The notes under the pieces: generated by a model
What the model was told of the DNA's origin: nothing
What the model saw: the letters and a program-made list of their open reading frames with translations, nothing else
Database searches by the model: none
Translations under genes and position numbers: made by a program
Source: Chelydra serpentina
Taxonomy: Eukaryota > Chordata > Testudines > Chelydridae
Reading direction: 5' to 3'
Length of the DNA: 64,000 nucleotides
NCBI GenBank assembly: GCA_037349315.1
Contig: JBAIAC010000008.1
Span: 128,338,001-128,402,000, forward strand
Shown: in pieces, positions 41,335 through 53,789 of the stretch
Layout of the letters: the number at the start of each line of letters is the position of its first letter
Position numbering within the stretch: the first letter of the stretch is position 1

Positions 41335-43870
41335 GTCTAGGAAAGACAGGGGAGAGGAGACTAGGAAAGCAAATTAAAAGACTTGTAGGTGGCAAACATG
41401 TACATTAAAAATGATAGGCCAAATCCTAGTTCCACTTATTCTGATGTCACTTATGCTGGTGTAAACCGAGTTAAAGATGGAGTAGTCGTGTCTTGGAAAT
41501 TTGACTATTGACTTAAATGAGATCAGAATTTAGCCCTAGAGTTTTGTCATTAGTGGGATCTTGGAAAAATATTGGTAGGGTGCCTCCAAAGAATTGAAAG
41601 CTGTATCCTGGAAGAACATTTGGATCCACTTCAGGATATTTGGGAAACGGAATCCACATTAGTCTGTAATGTTTAACTATGACAGAATTTTAATTGTATT
41701 CAACATATTTCACAAAGTTAAACTATGTAAATGTATGGATTTTTTTTTTCAAGCTGGCCTCCGATCATACATGGTGCAGTCTGCAAAGTGTAAAGAATTT
41801 CTGGTTGCATTTTTCTCATATATGATCCTGTCACCTTTCTCTTTCATATTATAAACATATTATTACAAATACTTGGTGAATGGACTTTTTTTTGCATTAC
41901 TTTAAAAAATGAATTGTTATCAGACTTAATGATATGATAAGCTTTAAAGTTCCCCTGGGAAGCTACCAGAGCCATGCTGATTTGCATACACATTTTCCTA
42001 CACATAATACAGCATGCAGGCTCTCTGATCTCATTATTCATTAGAAAATTAATGATATCTCTGAAACGTGAAAGCAGACTGGTTCTGCAAAGAGTGCTGG
42101 AAACTGCCTAGTTCTCGACGCGGTGGTCACTTTCAATTTACTGGCTTGAAAAAAAGATGCTTTTAAGCAAATGAAAGGGTGCTGACATCAAACAGATACT
42201 TGTCTTGCTGCCAGGGAACGAGCTGCCTTTTAAGGCAGGAAGGTGGGACTTGAGTGATGTGAATAGGAAGAAAAGAAAACAAGCCAGTCAGAGTTAAGCA
42301 GCTCTGCCCCATTCATGAAAAATGTCTAGGCTCGTTTCCTCATTGCCAGAGGTCTTTTTTTTTTTGCTTAAATTCTAAAGCCTGTGCTCTGTTCCTGCCA
42401 AATAATAAATAGCAGCCGGTTGTTTTCTTTTTTTCAAAAAAGTGCAAGCTATCTTTTAAAGTGCTTTTGCCCCTGCTACACAACTTGTAGTGTCCTGCAG
42501 ATCAAGAGACTACGTTGATAAAACCCCTGAAACTTTACTGATAACTGTATCCCTAAATTGAGACTTTCTGAGTTTGTCACAGAATTAACAATGGCATTTT
42601 CACTCACGGAGCGTGAATGCCCGTAATCAAGGACAGCATGAATTGCCATATGACTAGCCAGATTAGGATCTGATTTTTATCCTGGCTCTATTTAAATTAC
42701 AGGACCAGTAATTAGCAAAGGCTAAACCCGTTATGTGAGTCTGTTGCTTATAGATATTGCTAACAAACATGACAAGTATTTCTGTAACTGGAGTAACATA
42801 AGTGCAGTTTTTGCTGCGTTGTGTCTCAAGGCTTTCCCCCCCCTCCACCAGAATAAAAGCAATGAAACCTCCACATGCCGTATGCTGAAATAGATGTGAT
42901 CTTTTGCAATGCTGTTTGATTGCCACTCTTTAATGCAATTTATGGCTCAGATAGCAACAGACATTTCTGGGGTGTGGTAGAAAAGGGATATTAGGCATGC
43001 ACTGCAACATCCTGTTTTGGAACTTATTTAATACAAGGCTCACAGACTCAGCATTACAAAATTCTGCACTCAAGCTGTCACTAGCCAAGTTTTTTGCACA
43101 TTAGTTTCATTTTTTTTCTTCCTGTGATCGGTAGCGACATAAAGGAAACATCTGGTTCCAATGTGTCTGAATTAGGGGATACTATAGGAAAACTTGTCAG
43201 AGCAACTCCAGACTTGAAATAACCAACCAGTCAGAATTTTTGCAATGTAGTGATCCCTCCCTTAGTGCATTCCAGTATAATGGCACTTTCCGCTAGGGAA
43301 GTGATCGTTCCACCCTTGGAGTGATAATTCCACCAGGGGTTCTGCCTGTGCAACAATAATTCCAGGGCACTGACAATTCGGCCAGCTATTCCACCAACAT
43401 ACTGTTCTCTAGGTTAATGAGAGGTGAGTGAAAAACACCCCTTTGCAGAAGTGCCTCTCAAGGCCTAGACACAACTTAAATCCCAATTAAGTCCTGTTTT
43501 GAGGATGTAAGTAGCGTATAGGTCTTGTGCTGCATCAGGATATATTTCACCCTCATGGATGTAGTAATTCAATAAGATGCCAGATAATATTGATTTTTGG
43601 CTGTATATAGGCAGTTTGACCATTGTGACAAAGCATTTAAGTAACAGTAGGAACTATAAGGCCAAAATAGCAAGATCAGTTATGAGAAAGAGACATCCGC
43701 TTCTGGCAAAATTTAAAATCCAGCTCACTCAGTCCGGGATCAACCAGTTGCAAGATCATTAAGTAGAGTCTCTCACATCTGCACCATAAATTACTGTACA
43801 TGAAATGAAAAACTCTTGGCTACAGGATAAATCTGTGCAGCCTCAGATTTTCAGATGAGGAGAACGTGTC
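41335..43870. other. Repeat-poor block, possible conserved non-coding DNA
   Basis: Apart from a faint old MITE-like stretch at 41410-41530, no transposon is recognisable over about 2.3 kb, the longest such block between TE-dense neighbours. 41930-42110 holds an ATTTGCAT octamer (41980-41987) and AATTAATGA homeodomain-like words. 42130-42450 has further unbroken unique sequence. No ORF has a domain. It may be regulatory DNA, but nothing proves that here. Confidence 0.35.
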
Positions 43871-43879
43871 AAACTCACA

Positions 43880-44592
43880 ATTACAAAATGGGGCTGGTTG
43901 GGGCTGAAAAGGAGGGGTGGGGCGATATAGTGGATCACAAACTGAATGAGTCAACAACGTGATGCAGTTGTGAAAAAGACTAATATCATTCTAGGGTGTA
44001 TTAACAGGCGTGTTGTAGGTAAGACACAGGAGAAAATTGTCCTGCTCTACTCGGGACTGGTGGAGTGCTGTGTCCAGCTAGAGTGCTGTGTCCAGTTCTG
44101 GGTGCCGCACTCTAGGAAAGTTGTGGACAAAGTGGAGAGTCCAGAGGAGACCAACAGAAAACATAAAAGGTTTAGAAAACCTGACCTATGAGGAAAGGTT
44201 AAAAAGAAATGGGCATGTTTAGTCTTGAGAAAAGACTGAGTGGAGGATCTCATAAGTCTTCAAATGTGTTAAGAGCGGTAATAAAAAGGACTGTAATCAA
44301 TTGTTCTTCATGTCCACTGAAGGTAGGACAAGAAGTAATGAGCTTAATCTGCTGCAAGGGAGACTTAGATAGTTTTCCCCTAATATCTAACCTAACGATA
44401 AGGGTAGTTGTGCTATGGAATAGGCTTCCAAGGAAAATTGTAGAATTCCCATCATTGGAGGTTTTTAAAAACAGGTTGGACAAACACCTGTCAAGGATGT
44501 TCTAGATTTACTTGGTACAGCCTTAGTGCAGGGGACTTGACTTAATGACTTTTTGAGGTCCTTTCTAGCTCTAAATTTCTAGGATTCTATGT
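43880..44592 (+). mobile_element. CR1-type LINE 3' end with an internal duplication
   Basis: 43946-44191 reads MSQQRDAVVKKTNIILGCIN, then an ECCVQL/ECCVQF doubled motif. 44209-44505 continues in other frames to VVLWNRLPRKIVEFPSLEVF and FKNRLDKHLSRMF, the CR1 C-terminus. The 3' tail ends at about 44592 (CTAAATTTCTAGGATTCTATG). The catalytic RT is absent. An 18-bp in-frame tandem repeat lies at 44063-44098. Confidence 0.85.
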
Positions 44593-44736
44593 ACAAACAT
44601 CTGGAAAGGCCTGTGGACTGGAAATAAAGTATTCCACTCAAAGTAGCAGCTGGGTCAAAGACCTTTACTGACCTATCTGAAATCTTGGTTCCCAGAATAA
44701 AACACTTTTCGATACTCTCCAAATGAGATTTGGGCC

Positions 44737-44905
44737 CTATGCTAGACAGTCCCTGCCTTGAAGAGATTAGAGTCAAAGGGCAGGAGAGTCGCAGACAGAT
44801 TAAATGACTTGCCTAAAGCTCACATGTCATATCAGAGAACTAGGAATAGAACTCAGCTCTTCTGACTCAGGCCAGTGCACTGTCCACTTGTCGATACTAC
44901 CTCTC
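44737..44905 (-). repeat. MIR-like SINE
   Basis: GCTAGACAGTCCCTGCCTTG, then AGATTAAATGACTTGCCTAA, then AGGAATAGAACTCAGCTC and a GACTCAGGCCAGTGCACTGTC box is the inverted MIR order with the ancient 3' companion seen at 19495-19815. Confidence 0.65.
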
Positions 44906-44944
44906 ATGATGATGGTGAATATGTCTGTTTAGGGCCCCTCTCAC

Positions 44945-45945
44945 AGACCAGGGGCCCATTGCTAGGAGTGGTACAGAGAACAAAATGACAGTTAGGGTGA
45001 TCAGGTGTCCAGTTTCTGACCAGAAAACCTGGTCGAAAAGGGACCCTCGGGGCTCTGGTCAGCACCGCCGATGGGCCATTAAAAGTCCGGTCAGCAGTGC
45101 TGCGGAGCTAAGGCAGGCTAGTCCCTACCTGTCCTGGCTCTGTGCTGTGCCCCGGACGTGGCCAGCAGGTCCGGCTCCTAGGCGGGGAAGCCATGGGGCT
45201 CCACACACTGCCCCCGCCCTGAGCACCAGCTCCGCACTCCCATTGGGCGGGAGCCATGACCAATGGGAGCTGCGGGGGCAGTGCTTGTGGGTGAAAGCAG
45301 CACACAGAGCTGCCTGCCATGCCTCCGCCTAGAAGTCGGACCTGCTGGCTGCTTTCGGGGCGCACCACAGTCTGTGGTGCCAGGACAGGCAGGAAGCCTG
45401 CCTTAGTCCTGCCGCTGACTGGGAGCTGCAGGAGATAAGCCCATGCTCCAGCCCCGAGCCCCAACCTCCAGCCCTAAGCCTTCCCCCAAACCTGGAGCCC
45501 CCTCATGCACCCCAAACCCCTCATCCCTGGCCCCACCCCAGAACCTGCACCCCCAGATGGAGCCCTCACCCTGCCCCAGGCCAGAGCCCCCTCCCACACC
45601 CTGAACCCCTCTGCCCCACCCCATAGCCTGGAGCCCCCTCCTGCACCCTGAACCCCTCATCCGCACCCCCAGCCAGAGCCCTCACCCCCTCCCACACACC
45701 AACCCCCTGCCCCAGCCCAGTGAAAGTGAGTGAGGGTGGGAGAGAGCGAGCCACCAAAGGAGGGGAGATGTAGTGAGGGGGGGCATGGCCTCAGGGACGG
45801 GGCAGGGCTAGGGTGTCTGGTTTTGTGGGATTAGAAAGTTGGCAGCCCTAATAACAGTCCTTATCCTAAAGTTGTTACTATCTAAAACACAAGACAAGAG
45901 ATGTCAGGTGGATACAGACAGGGGAGAACAAGGAAACTATAATCA
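44945..45945 (-). repeat. Ancient SINE-like repeat split by a hAT
   Basis: 44945-44992 (GACCAGGGGCCCATTGCTAG then TGGTACAGAGAACAAAATGA) and 45851-45945 (CAGTCCTTATCCTAAAG then AAGACAAGAGATGTCAGGTG) are the two halves of one repeat, colinear with the intact copy at 47700-47850. The hAT at 44993-45850 lies exactly between them. Confidence 0.75.
44993..45850. mobile_element. hAT element, GC-rich, 858 bp
   Basis: Left end TAGGGTGATCAGGTGTCCAG; inverted right end TAGGGCTGCCAACTTTC. Flanks ATGACAGT (44985-44992) and ATAACAGT (45851-45858) match at 7 of 8. The inside has CCGGTC words and, at 45440-45720, a C-rich minisatellite of AGCCCCCTCCTGCACCCTGA-type units. 61069-61260 is a partial relative (TAGGGTGTCCAGGTGTCCAG). 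Opposed ORFs at 44985-45757 are by-products, not genes. Confidence 0.88.
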
Positions 45946-45950
45946 TTCCC

Positions 45951-47680
45951 TAAGGTGGCCATTACTTCAAAAGTGGAGCTGATTGAAAGGGAGGATGTCT
46001 CATTTTTTCTTTGAAAGAAATGTCAAATTTTCGCAAACTCTTGACCAGCTGTATGCAAAAGTAATCACAGCCTAAGCCTTCAGGATATTTCTTCCCTCTG
46101 AACTTCTTACTTCTAGCAAAGTAAACTTAGTCATCAACAGTTGCTTGCTTGCTTTGGGTTATCGATCAAATAAATGGAGTAAATGGGAACTGTTTTTAAA
46201 GTAGCACAAAGCGTTTTGGGCTCAATGTTTGTATAAAACAAAGAAATTCTCTTCCAATTTCCACATGGCCAGCTCTATGCCAAACCTGACATCTTAATCC
46301 AGGATCATGCATTCATGACTGTGCTCTATTTTACCTTGCTTTGGGAGTTACATATACAAACGTTTTCATGGATGCCAGAATTGCTACCAGTACTAGCGAA
46401 GCAAAGGCCCACCTGTGGTGATCTCAATAAATGTGTCTGTGGACTGTGGGCTCCAGAAAGACCCCCTGGCTTAACTTGTGATGGGCACACATGCTTAGAG
46501 ACTTGGTTTATAAGTTTGAATCCTGGGCTTTTTCTAGGCATCACATCAAGGAGACTGATGCTTTCCATATGCATTGTCTCTAAAAGACCTTTGACGTTAT
46601 GTGACATGACTGTTTCCTATGTTAAAGATCTTGATCAGTTGAAGCTGCTGAATGCTCCTGATATTCTTCAGGAAGTTCAGCTACATGGGGTGGACCACAT
46701 TGAATGCTCCCAGATGTCTCCCAAGATCGCCTTCTGCAGCCCATCCAGACCATATTTTTGAACATGGTGCTTAAATGGTGCTAAAAAGGTGCTTAAATGT
46801 CTAAAAAAGACTCAGATGCTTATGTTTAGGCATCCAAGTCTGAAAATGTGCAACAGATACCTGGGAAATCCAAGTAGCTGATCAAACTGAGTAGAGAACC
46901 ATAGCTGTAAAGTGACTGGCCACATTCAAGGAGACCATCCTACAGAAAACCTCATATTGAAATCTTCTTGTCTTGACAAGACAATAGCCCAGTCTCTTTT
47001 TCGGTGACCACCGTAGCACTTTAGTTTCCTAGATAGTGAGGGGGTGATGAGGATGATAATTCCATCAGGTATTCTAGACTCAGATATAGCCCTAAAACAT
47101 AACACTTGAGTATGTTTTGTTTCACATTTCTATAAGCCTCAATATGTATTTCAGAGAGATGTTCTCTAATTTGTAATATGTTATGAGACAACTTGTGCAT
47201 TCAGGAAGCTATTAACCACAGACCTCTGATTCCGGGGGAAGAGAAGGGAGGGCAAAATTACTGGAAATTGAGATTTAGAAAAAATAATTCATGTATTGGT
47301 CTGAGTGAGAAGAGAGCGCAGCCATGTTGATCCAACTGAAATGCAGGGAGAAAATCATTTCACCGTAGCCGTTTTCCTAATGCTTTCTCACTAAAATACT
47401 TTTCCTCTTGAGGGGGTGGCACCCTGTCTATTCCTGCAGTGTATGAGTGCCACCAAATCAGTACTCATGTCGATAGCAGGAGCTGAATCATAATCAAAGC
47501 ACACGCAGCCAAGTAAAAGTTACGTTGGTTTTGATTTTATTTGTATATATTCCGTTCACATTGAGAATTCATTCCTGGTGTCATCTGATTTGGTTCCATT
47601 TTAAGAAGGGGTTGTTCCTGCTATCTCAATCACTCAGTAATAGTCTGTGCTCAGAGCATTCTGGGGCACTGTATAGTTTA
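45951..47680. other. No gene recognised
   Basis: The longest frame (46315-46761, 148 residues) has cysteine-rich patches but no known domain, splice context or paralogue that I recognise. 46780-46860 contains TTAAATGTCTAAAAAAGAC and TTTAGGCATCC, perhaps an old repeat of the GGCACCTAA type. Confidence 0.35.
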
Positions 47681-47684
47681 TTTG

Positions 47685-47860
47685 TATTACTGTAGCACTT
47701 AAGAATCCTAGTCATGGACCAGAACCCCACTGTGCTTGGTGCTGTACAGAGGACAAAACGATGGTCCCTGCCCCAAGAAGCTTACGATCTAAGTATAAGA
47801 CAAGAGACAGATACAGACAGACAGGGGAGTGCAAGGAAACAGGACATGAGTTATGGTCTC
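47685..47860 (-). repeat. Ancient SINE-like repeat
   Basis: ATCCTAGTCATGGACCAGAA, then CCCCACTGTGCTTGGTGCTG, then AAGCTTACGATCTAAGTATA and ACAGACAGACAGGGGAGTGC. This is the most complete copy of the family whose fragments lie at 15120, 33597, 44945 and 49475. Confidence 0.7.
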
Positions 47861-49329
47861 ATTATCAGCTGCAAACTGTACAGGCTTCTGTATAAGGAAA
47901 TTCATTTTTTTCCATGGCATATTGCGGCTCCAATGGAGTCATGTTGCCTAGAACCTAAAAAACTCCACAGAGACCAGGAGCTTCTGATATGATGGTCCTG
48001 GCCTGCTGCAGATCCTGGGGAGCTGTAGGGTTTGAACTGGACGTGTGGCTCATTCTGTGGGGCAACACCCTCTTCCCCACCAGATCTATGCAAGAGGAGC
48101 TCTGGAAGGGGAACTTCATGGGTCTGGTTTTCTTTCCCCTCTTACTCTCTTCTCATGGGTCTCCCTACAGGACAGAGTGATCTGGACCCGATTGTTTTCC
48201 TGGAATAGTCTACTGTTGTACTGGAATATTGTGGTGTTCAACCTTCTCACAAGCAACTAGGATTAAAGGGGTTGTAACCTGCTCACCGTACTCAGGCATT
48301 GACGACAGTGGCACCCAATAGCAACACGAGCTTTTCAGAAGGGACTTTCATTAAATCTTGATGTCCTACAGCTGGTGGCAAGTTCCAAATGGCATTGATG
48401 CTGCCTTGTGTCTACCTATAAGGTTTTTATAAGGGTCACTCATCACTGCTATGGAGTCTGGGCTGCTATAATGAGACAGAGGACTGGAAAATAAATTGCT
48501 GGTGCACTATGGTCTAGATGGGATTTTTGAGCAGCATTTCTGAGATATGTGATGAGGGGGGATGAGATTATGCTGATAAGCGCTGTTGTTGGATATCCCA
48601 GTAGAGGAAAAAGGGGTAGTGAATTCAGTGATCAAGTACAGTAAGGTATTGGTGCCCAGAAAAGAATGAAAGGTTTAGAAATGGAATGTGGGTAAAGCCA
48701 ATTCTACCTGGTGCTTTAGTTCAGGGTATTCTTGGCCTGGCTCTCCTCTCCCTCACAGCAGTGCATATCAGGAGCAATGCAATTGAAGCCAGCAGAGTTA
48801 TGCTGATGTAAAACCAGTGTGAGTGAGATCCATGAGATCACAGTCAGCTGAGCCCTCCTTGGCACAACTGTAGAAGGGAAATGAGGCAATTAACCCCCTT
48901 TCTACACCCTGCACACAGAATCTAGGGACAACCGAGAGCTAGTTCAGACCCTGGCACAAGTCAGGGCAGCCACAGGACTTCTCTAGCTTATGCCAACAAG
49001 AACAATTCCCTACTGGCTGTTCTACGAATCAAGGATTGGTAGAGCATAGTGTTGTCTGGCCATGCCCCCTCCTGCCCATAAGAGGGGAAAACACAGCTGG
49101 TATAGAGCCATGTACATCAACTTTATGCCACTGCTGGATTCCCCTAGGACACACAATCCCCTGCCACCCATTAAAAGTAGCTTTAAATCCCCTTTGCACC
49201 TGCAGAGTGGTGATAGCTACTTTAGAATGACCTTAAATCTAAAAAGGTTGATCTGGCATTACTACAGAAGACTCTTCTGTTGAGCTCAACTCAAGTTTCA
49301 CCCAGTACCCCTGCATTAAGTGTTTTGCA
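47861..49329. other. No gene seen; one faint repeat
   Basis: 48770-48840 (GAGCAATGCAATTGAAGCCA then GATGTAAAACCAGTGTGAG) looks like the ancient MITE core. No RNA or protein features were recognised. Confidence 0.4.
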
Positions 49330-49430
49330 GGACTGGACTTTAGTATCCAGCTTCAGCAGAGTGAGGCTGGATTAGAGATGACCTTTTGAGGTCCCTTCCA
49401 GACCTACATTTCTATTATTCTATTATTCAA
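49330..49430 (+). mobile_element. CR1 or SINE 3' tail
   Basis: GAGGCTGGATTAGAGATGAC, then TTTTGAGGTCCCTTCCAGAC, then CTACATTTCTATTATTC followed by repeated TATTATTC. Only the shared LINE/SINE 3' end is visible, so the parent could be either. Confidence 0.7.
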
Positions 49431-49474
49431 GCGACAGAATCGGGTATTAAAGGGCAATGCCGTAATATTGAGTA

Positions 49475-49560
49475 GTATTGGAATAGCCCCTGAGGCGCCC
49501 AATCATGGACCAGGACTCTATTGTGCTTGGTGCTGTGCAAACACAGAACATTTTTTTACT
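49475..49560 (-). repeat. Ancient SINE-like repeat fragment
   Basis: CAATCATGGACCAGGACTCT followed by ATTGTGCTTGGTGCTGTGCA matches 47700-47760. Confidence 0.65.
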
Positions 49561-49890
49561 TCAGTGGAGGAAACAAAGGAATTGCAAAGTCCCTTTGAAA
49601 CTGTCTGGTGTGGCAGCAATATGCTGAGGAGGAGCTGACTGTTGTTTATTATTTGTTGTTGTTATAATTGTGATGCTTTTTTAAAACTTTGGATCTTGTT
49701 GCTCACTTTAAACGGATACAATTCTAGCGAGTATCCGTTTTGTCCAATGTCTGTGATTAGCCAATGAACTGTGTATTCTGCATTACTTTAAATGTCTGTA
49801 TATTTTAGTTAACAGTGATTTCACTATATTTTTGAATGTATTTTAACTATGTAATGTTGGGCAATAAAATGTTGTTTTCAGTGTTAACTT
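49561..49890 (+). promoter_or_regulatory. Possible polyadenylation region (3' UTR-like)
   Basis: A repeat-free AT-rich stretch ends in GGGCAATAAAATGTTG (AATAAA at about 49862) followed within 20 bases by a GT-rich TTGTTTTCAGTGTTAACTTTG. This is the layout of a cleavage and polyadenylation site. No coding exon was found nearby, so it may be the end of a long 3' UTR, a long non-coding RNA, or chance. Confidence 0.25.
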
Positions 49891-49994
49891 TGGCATTTCC
49901 TGATGTTCACGTGCTTAAGGTTTCATTTGTAACCTTAACCACGACGCCGTGTGTTCATATGTTACATTACTACCTTTAAGTAGATGATAGTTTC

Positions 49995-50225
49995 TTATGG
50001 TAATGCTAATAGGCCTCAATTGAGATCAGGGTTCCACTATGCTAGGTATATCAAGATGGTCTTTGCTGTCATACCTTATAGTCTTAATAGACAAGACAGA
50101 CAAAGGTGGGAGAAGGAAAGCATTACTATTGCCATTTTACATATGGGCAACTGAGGCACACAGAGATTAAGTAATTTGCCCAGATGCAGGACATCTGTAT
50201 CAATGCCAGGGATTGAAGCCAGATT
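49995..50225 (-). repeat. MIR-like SINE composite
   Basis: TGAGATCAGGGTTCCACTAT, then AATAGACAAGACAGACAAAG, then CATTTTACATATGGGCAACT, then AGATTAAGTAATTTGCCCAG and AGGGATTGAAGCCAGATT. This is the inverted MIR core joined to the ancient companion sequence, as at 19495-19815. Confidence 0.75.
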
Positions 50226-50236
50226 TTCTGAATGGA

Positions 50237-50625
50237 TGTGGCCAAAAGTTTTACCAATGGAACGTTTTCAACTGGAAACTGTAACTTCATCAGAATCGAA
50301 ACTTTCTGTGCGAATGTGTTGATTTTGATTAAATTTCATTGTGGGAGGGAGGAAATCGGGGGGAAGCATTTCCACGAGGTCAACATGATCCATTTCAGAA
50401 TGAAATGTTCCATACTGACCTTATCAGAATGAGATTTTTTGATTTTGAAAGAACTTTCTGAATTGTTTTTAAAGTTAAAATCAGAACAAAACATTCAAAG
50501 TCATCCAAAATGAAATGGTTTAACCGTTGCATTTTTCCAGGAAATTTCAATTTTTTAAAACAAAAACAAATTCTGAAAGACTGGAATTTCCCAAGGAACG
50601 GAAATTCTGAGTTTTGACCAGCCCT
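50237..50625. mobile_element. AT-rich MITE (TAGGGCTGGTCAAAA type)
   Basis: The right end, inverted, reads TAGGGCTGGTCAAAACTC. The left has GGCCAAAAGTTTTACC. The interior is a dense set of GAAATG, TTTC and GAAAC words in both orientations, so the strands nearly mirror each other. Related stretches lie at 59303-59521 and 61453-61590. The ORF at 50395-50691 is not a gene. Confidence 0.6.
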
Positions 50626-50639
50626 ACTTCTGAGTCCAA

Positions 50640-53600
50640 GTTCAGTGCCATCCTCCATGTCTAATAACAATAACTGGTTCTCAAAATGCATAGCAAGAGA
50701 GACTTCTAGTCTACCAGAGGAGTGTTGGGAGAGGGTTTTGGGAGGCTAGTCAGCTAGGGGACTCATTAAAATCCAAATTCAATGCAAACCTGTGTGAACC
50801 TTGTGCACAAAGACTTCAGTGGTCCCAGGCTCCCACTCATTCATATGGAAACATTTAGCTACCACGGGTGAAATTCACCTCTGTGCAGATGGTCCACACA
50901 AGGGCTATGCAACACTTAAGTCCCTCTTAACCCAGGCCTTGCCTGAGCCCTTTGCACAGGGATGAGTTTCTAAGGAAACACAGTTTCAATTTTACTGAGT
51001 CTATTCACCACCTTCTCCCCCGTACTTCTGCAGCCAGCCAGGAGTCTCCAAAGCTGCAGACCTTCTACAAAGCACAGGAAGGGGACCTTCACTGGACAGG
51101 CACCTTCTTCTGCAAGTATCCCTATCCGTGCAGCTGTTTGTGGACCCCTCCATGCCTTCCTTTGCACACCTACCCTTTCTCTCTAAGCTCCAGCTAGCCA
51201 CAGCTCCCCACCTCTGGTGGAAAGAGAGAGCAGAGTGGCTAATGTACATTGTACCATAGGAATTGTATAGGTGGTCAGCGCCTATATATTGTGATTCGGG
51301 CAAAGGCTCGGGGTGCACAGGGACTGAGCGAAGCACCATGTACATCTTACCAAATGAGCTGTGACAGTCTTTGCCTCTGTCCCTGCACAGCCACAGCACA
51401 TGTTCTTCATTCGACAGCTAAGTTACCCCCATACAAACATGCACAACATGACATTCCCATTGTGTACATGGGATTTCATTGGTGCTGCCGCCCAGGGCTG
51501 GCCCTTTTCACAAGGGTGAATTTCACCCATAAGGAGCCTAGTAATAAAAACTGCAAAATGCAGTGTGCAGGGGCAGAATGTGGTTTTCAGAGTATCATCT
51601 AAGTGGAAAAAAGAACATCACCCTGGGGTTAAAGCCAAGCCTTGAACATTTCAGCCAAAATGGTGGGCAAATGAAAGCAGGAAATTAGAATGGAAACCGT
51701 TATGCAACCTTAACCATAGTAGCTATCACGCCCAGGAACCACTAATAAATATAGCGTTACTCATATTACTGAACCTGAAATATCAGTCTGAGCTTTCTCA
51801 ACTGCCTCTAAATGGTTTTCTTTCATCTTCTGTTTTGACTACAGCCATTAACTATGCCCTTTTCAGGAAAGATATTACCATCAGCAGCAAACATAACATA
51901 CACAATGTAACGTGTGCGGGACGCTTGCAAGTCTATTTTTAGTGTTCCAGTTAGTAGAGATGAGTTTATTGCTATGTGCTAGAGCAGCAGTAAAGAAAGG
52001 CTAGCTGCTTCTCACTAATACCTAGTTACACTCCATTAGGGGCTGTCACATGTATCATAGACTGGGTTCTCAATGTACCTTTGGGTCAAATTCAACGTCA
52101 AGTCATTAAATTCAGTAGTGAGTTACAGCCGGGTTGAATTTGGCCCTTCATATGCTATCAAATTATCTAGTATACTAGAAAGCAAAGAATAATTAGTACA
52201 GACCCAGGCCTGCTCACTTTTACTTATGTGACTTGTCCCATTGAAGCCGATGGGAATATCACAAGAGTCGGGGAACTGCACAATCAGACTCTGTGATTTA
52301 AATAAGACTGAAGTAAAAATGAGTTATGAAAGGGAGCATCAATTATTCGAAACAATCTGCTTCTCTGGTGTACGCTATGTCTCTGGAGTATATTTCTATA
52401 AAATTTCACATCTCAGCAGTTTCATATAAAGCAATTTTTCAGTCATTGCTTTTGAACAAATATTAACAGGAAAGTGACATTAAAGCAGTCAATCCGTTTG
52501 TAGTAAAATATCAAAGAATAACCATCTAGAAATGTAGCTGATCGCTCGATTCCAAAATGTGCATACTTAGATAATGAGAATATAGATCATGAGAGCATTT
52601 GCTTCCACTGCCATTTAATCAGGGTGCACTGCGGCTTGAGTTGCTACTATTTTGTGGGTCACTACCTCCTCCAGTATTCTGTGTGCCCTCGCTTGTTTTC
52701 TTTTCATTTGATATGCAGGCTCTCAGCCCTTCCTGCTAGGTTTCACTTGGGAGGCCCAGGACCCCCTATTTTGCAAATCCTAACAGGACCTTGATGGATG
52801 CTGATGTCTCTGCCTTTCATATCATTTTACCAGTGGAACCTTTGATCTGTCAGCAGTCTTTATATCAAGTTAGTTGTCCCATAAAATGGAGAATATGACA
52901 AAAATATCTGTTGTGCTCATGTAAAGTACTCCCACAATAAAAATGCAGCATTAAGGGGTTCGCTTTAGCCATATGTGCTGTAATAGTAGAACTGGGAAGG
53001 AAGAATTTTTTTTATAAGACTCTGGTAAAGGAACTTCTAAAGCAACAAGTACTGTACATTATGATTCAGAACAGCAAGGGACAGCTGGAAAGAGCTGATT
53101 GGCTACAGCCCAATGAAACAGAGGCTTCCTGTGACCAGCTGCTGTGTTGCAGCATGAATGACAAGGGTAATAATTGATTACTAACTGGCAGCTCAAAAGG
53201 AAGAAAGAATTAACAAGAATGATGAGGTGCTTTACAGCTTGGTAACTGTAAAACCAGTAGAACAATTAGGGGGGGAAAAGGGCTTCCACTTGTTACCTTA
53301 GAGTTACAAGGACAGTGCTAGTTATTGTAAATTGCATGACAAGGAAGCCAAAGGGGCAGGTCAGTAATTATTATGGGTTTTTTCAAATGCATAGGTCGTG
53401 CAGAATTGTTTATTAGATTGACCAGAGAACAACTACGGCTAAATCAAAGACAACCAGCAATGCCATTTACATGTGTGGTAAAGGCAAGGGCTCTAAGCCG
53501 TCAGCCAGAATATCACAGAGGATCTGAAATCAACAGTGAAATGTGCATTGTGACAAACTGATTCTTTGCTTTCCCATGGCCACTTCACAAAAAATACACT

Positions 53601-53780
53601 GGTTCTGCCCTGAGAATGAACTCACATCCTTTCTTCGTGTTGTAAGTGCCCTTCATGTTGATTAGCAAATACATTGGCTATGTTGTGAATGTTTCTTTAT
53701 TGATTATGTTTTATAGCACCAACCTCATACTCCTGGTTATTTGCAACATTTAATATGATCATAGTCAGTACAAAAGTTCT
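50640..53780. other. No gene; repeat-poor stretch
   Basis: 52090-52150 and 52215-52275 carry weak CATTGAA..AATGGG-type old repeat cores. The rest, especially 51600-52080 and 52440-53780, shows no recognisable transposon. Short ORFs (50952-51602, 53059-53265) have no domains. Confidence 0.4.
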
Positions 53781-53789
53781 GACCACTAT

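Noticed and set aside
46315..46761. 148-residue ORF as a possible host gene
   Set aside because: No recognisable domain, no splice or promoter context and ordinary flanking DNA. An overlapping minus-strand ORF is equally long for its frame.
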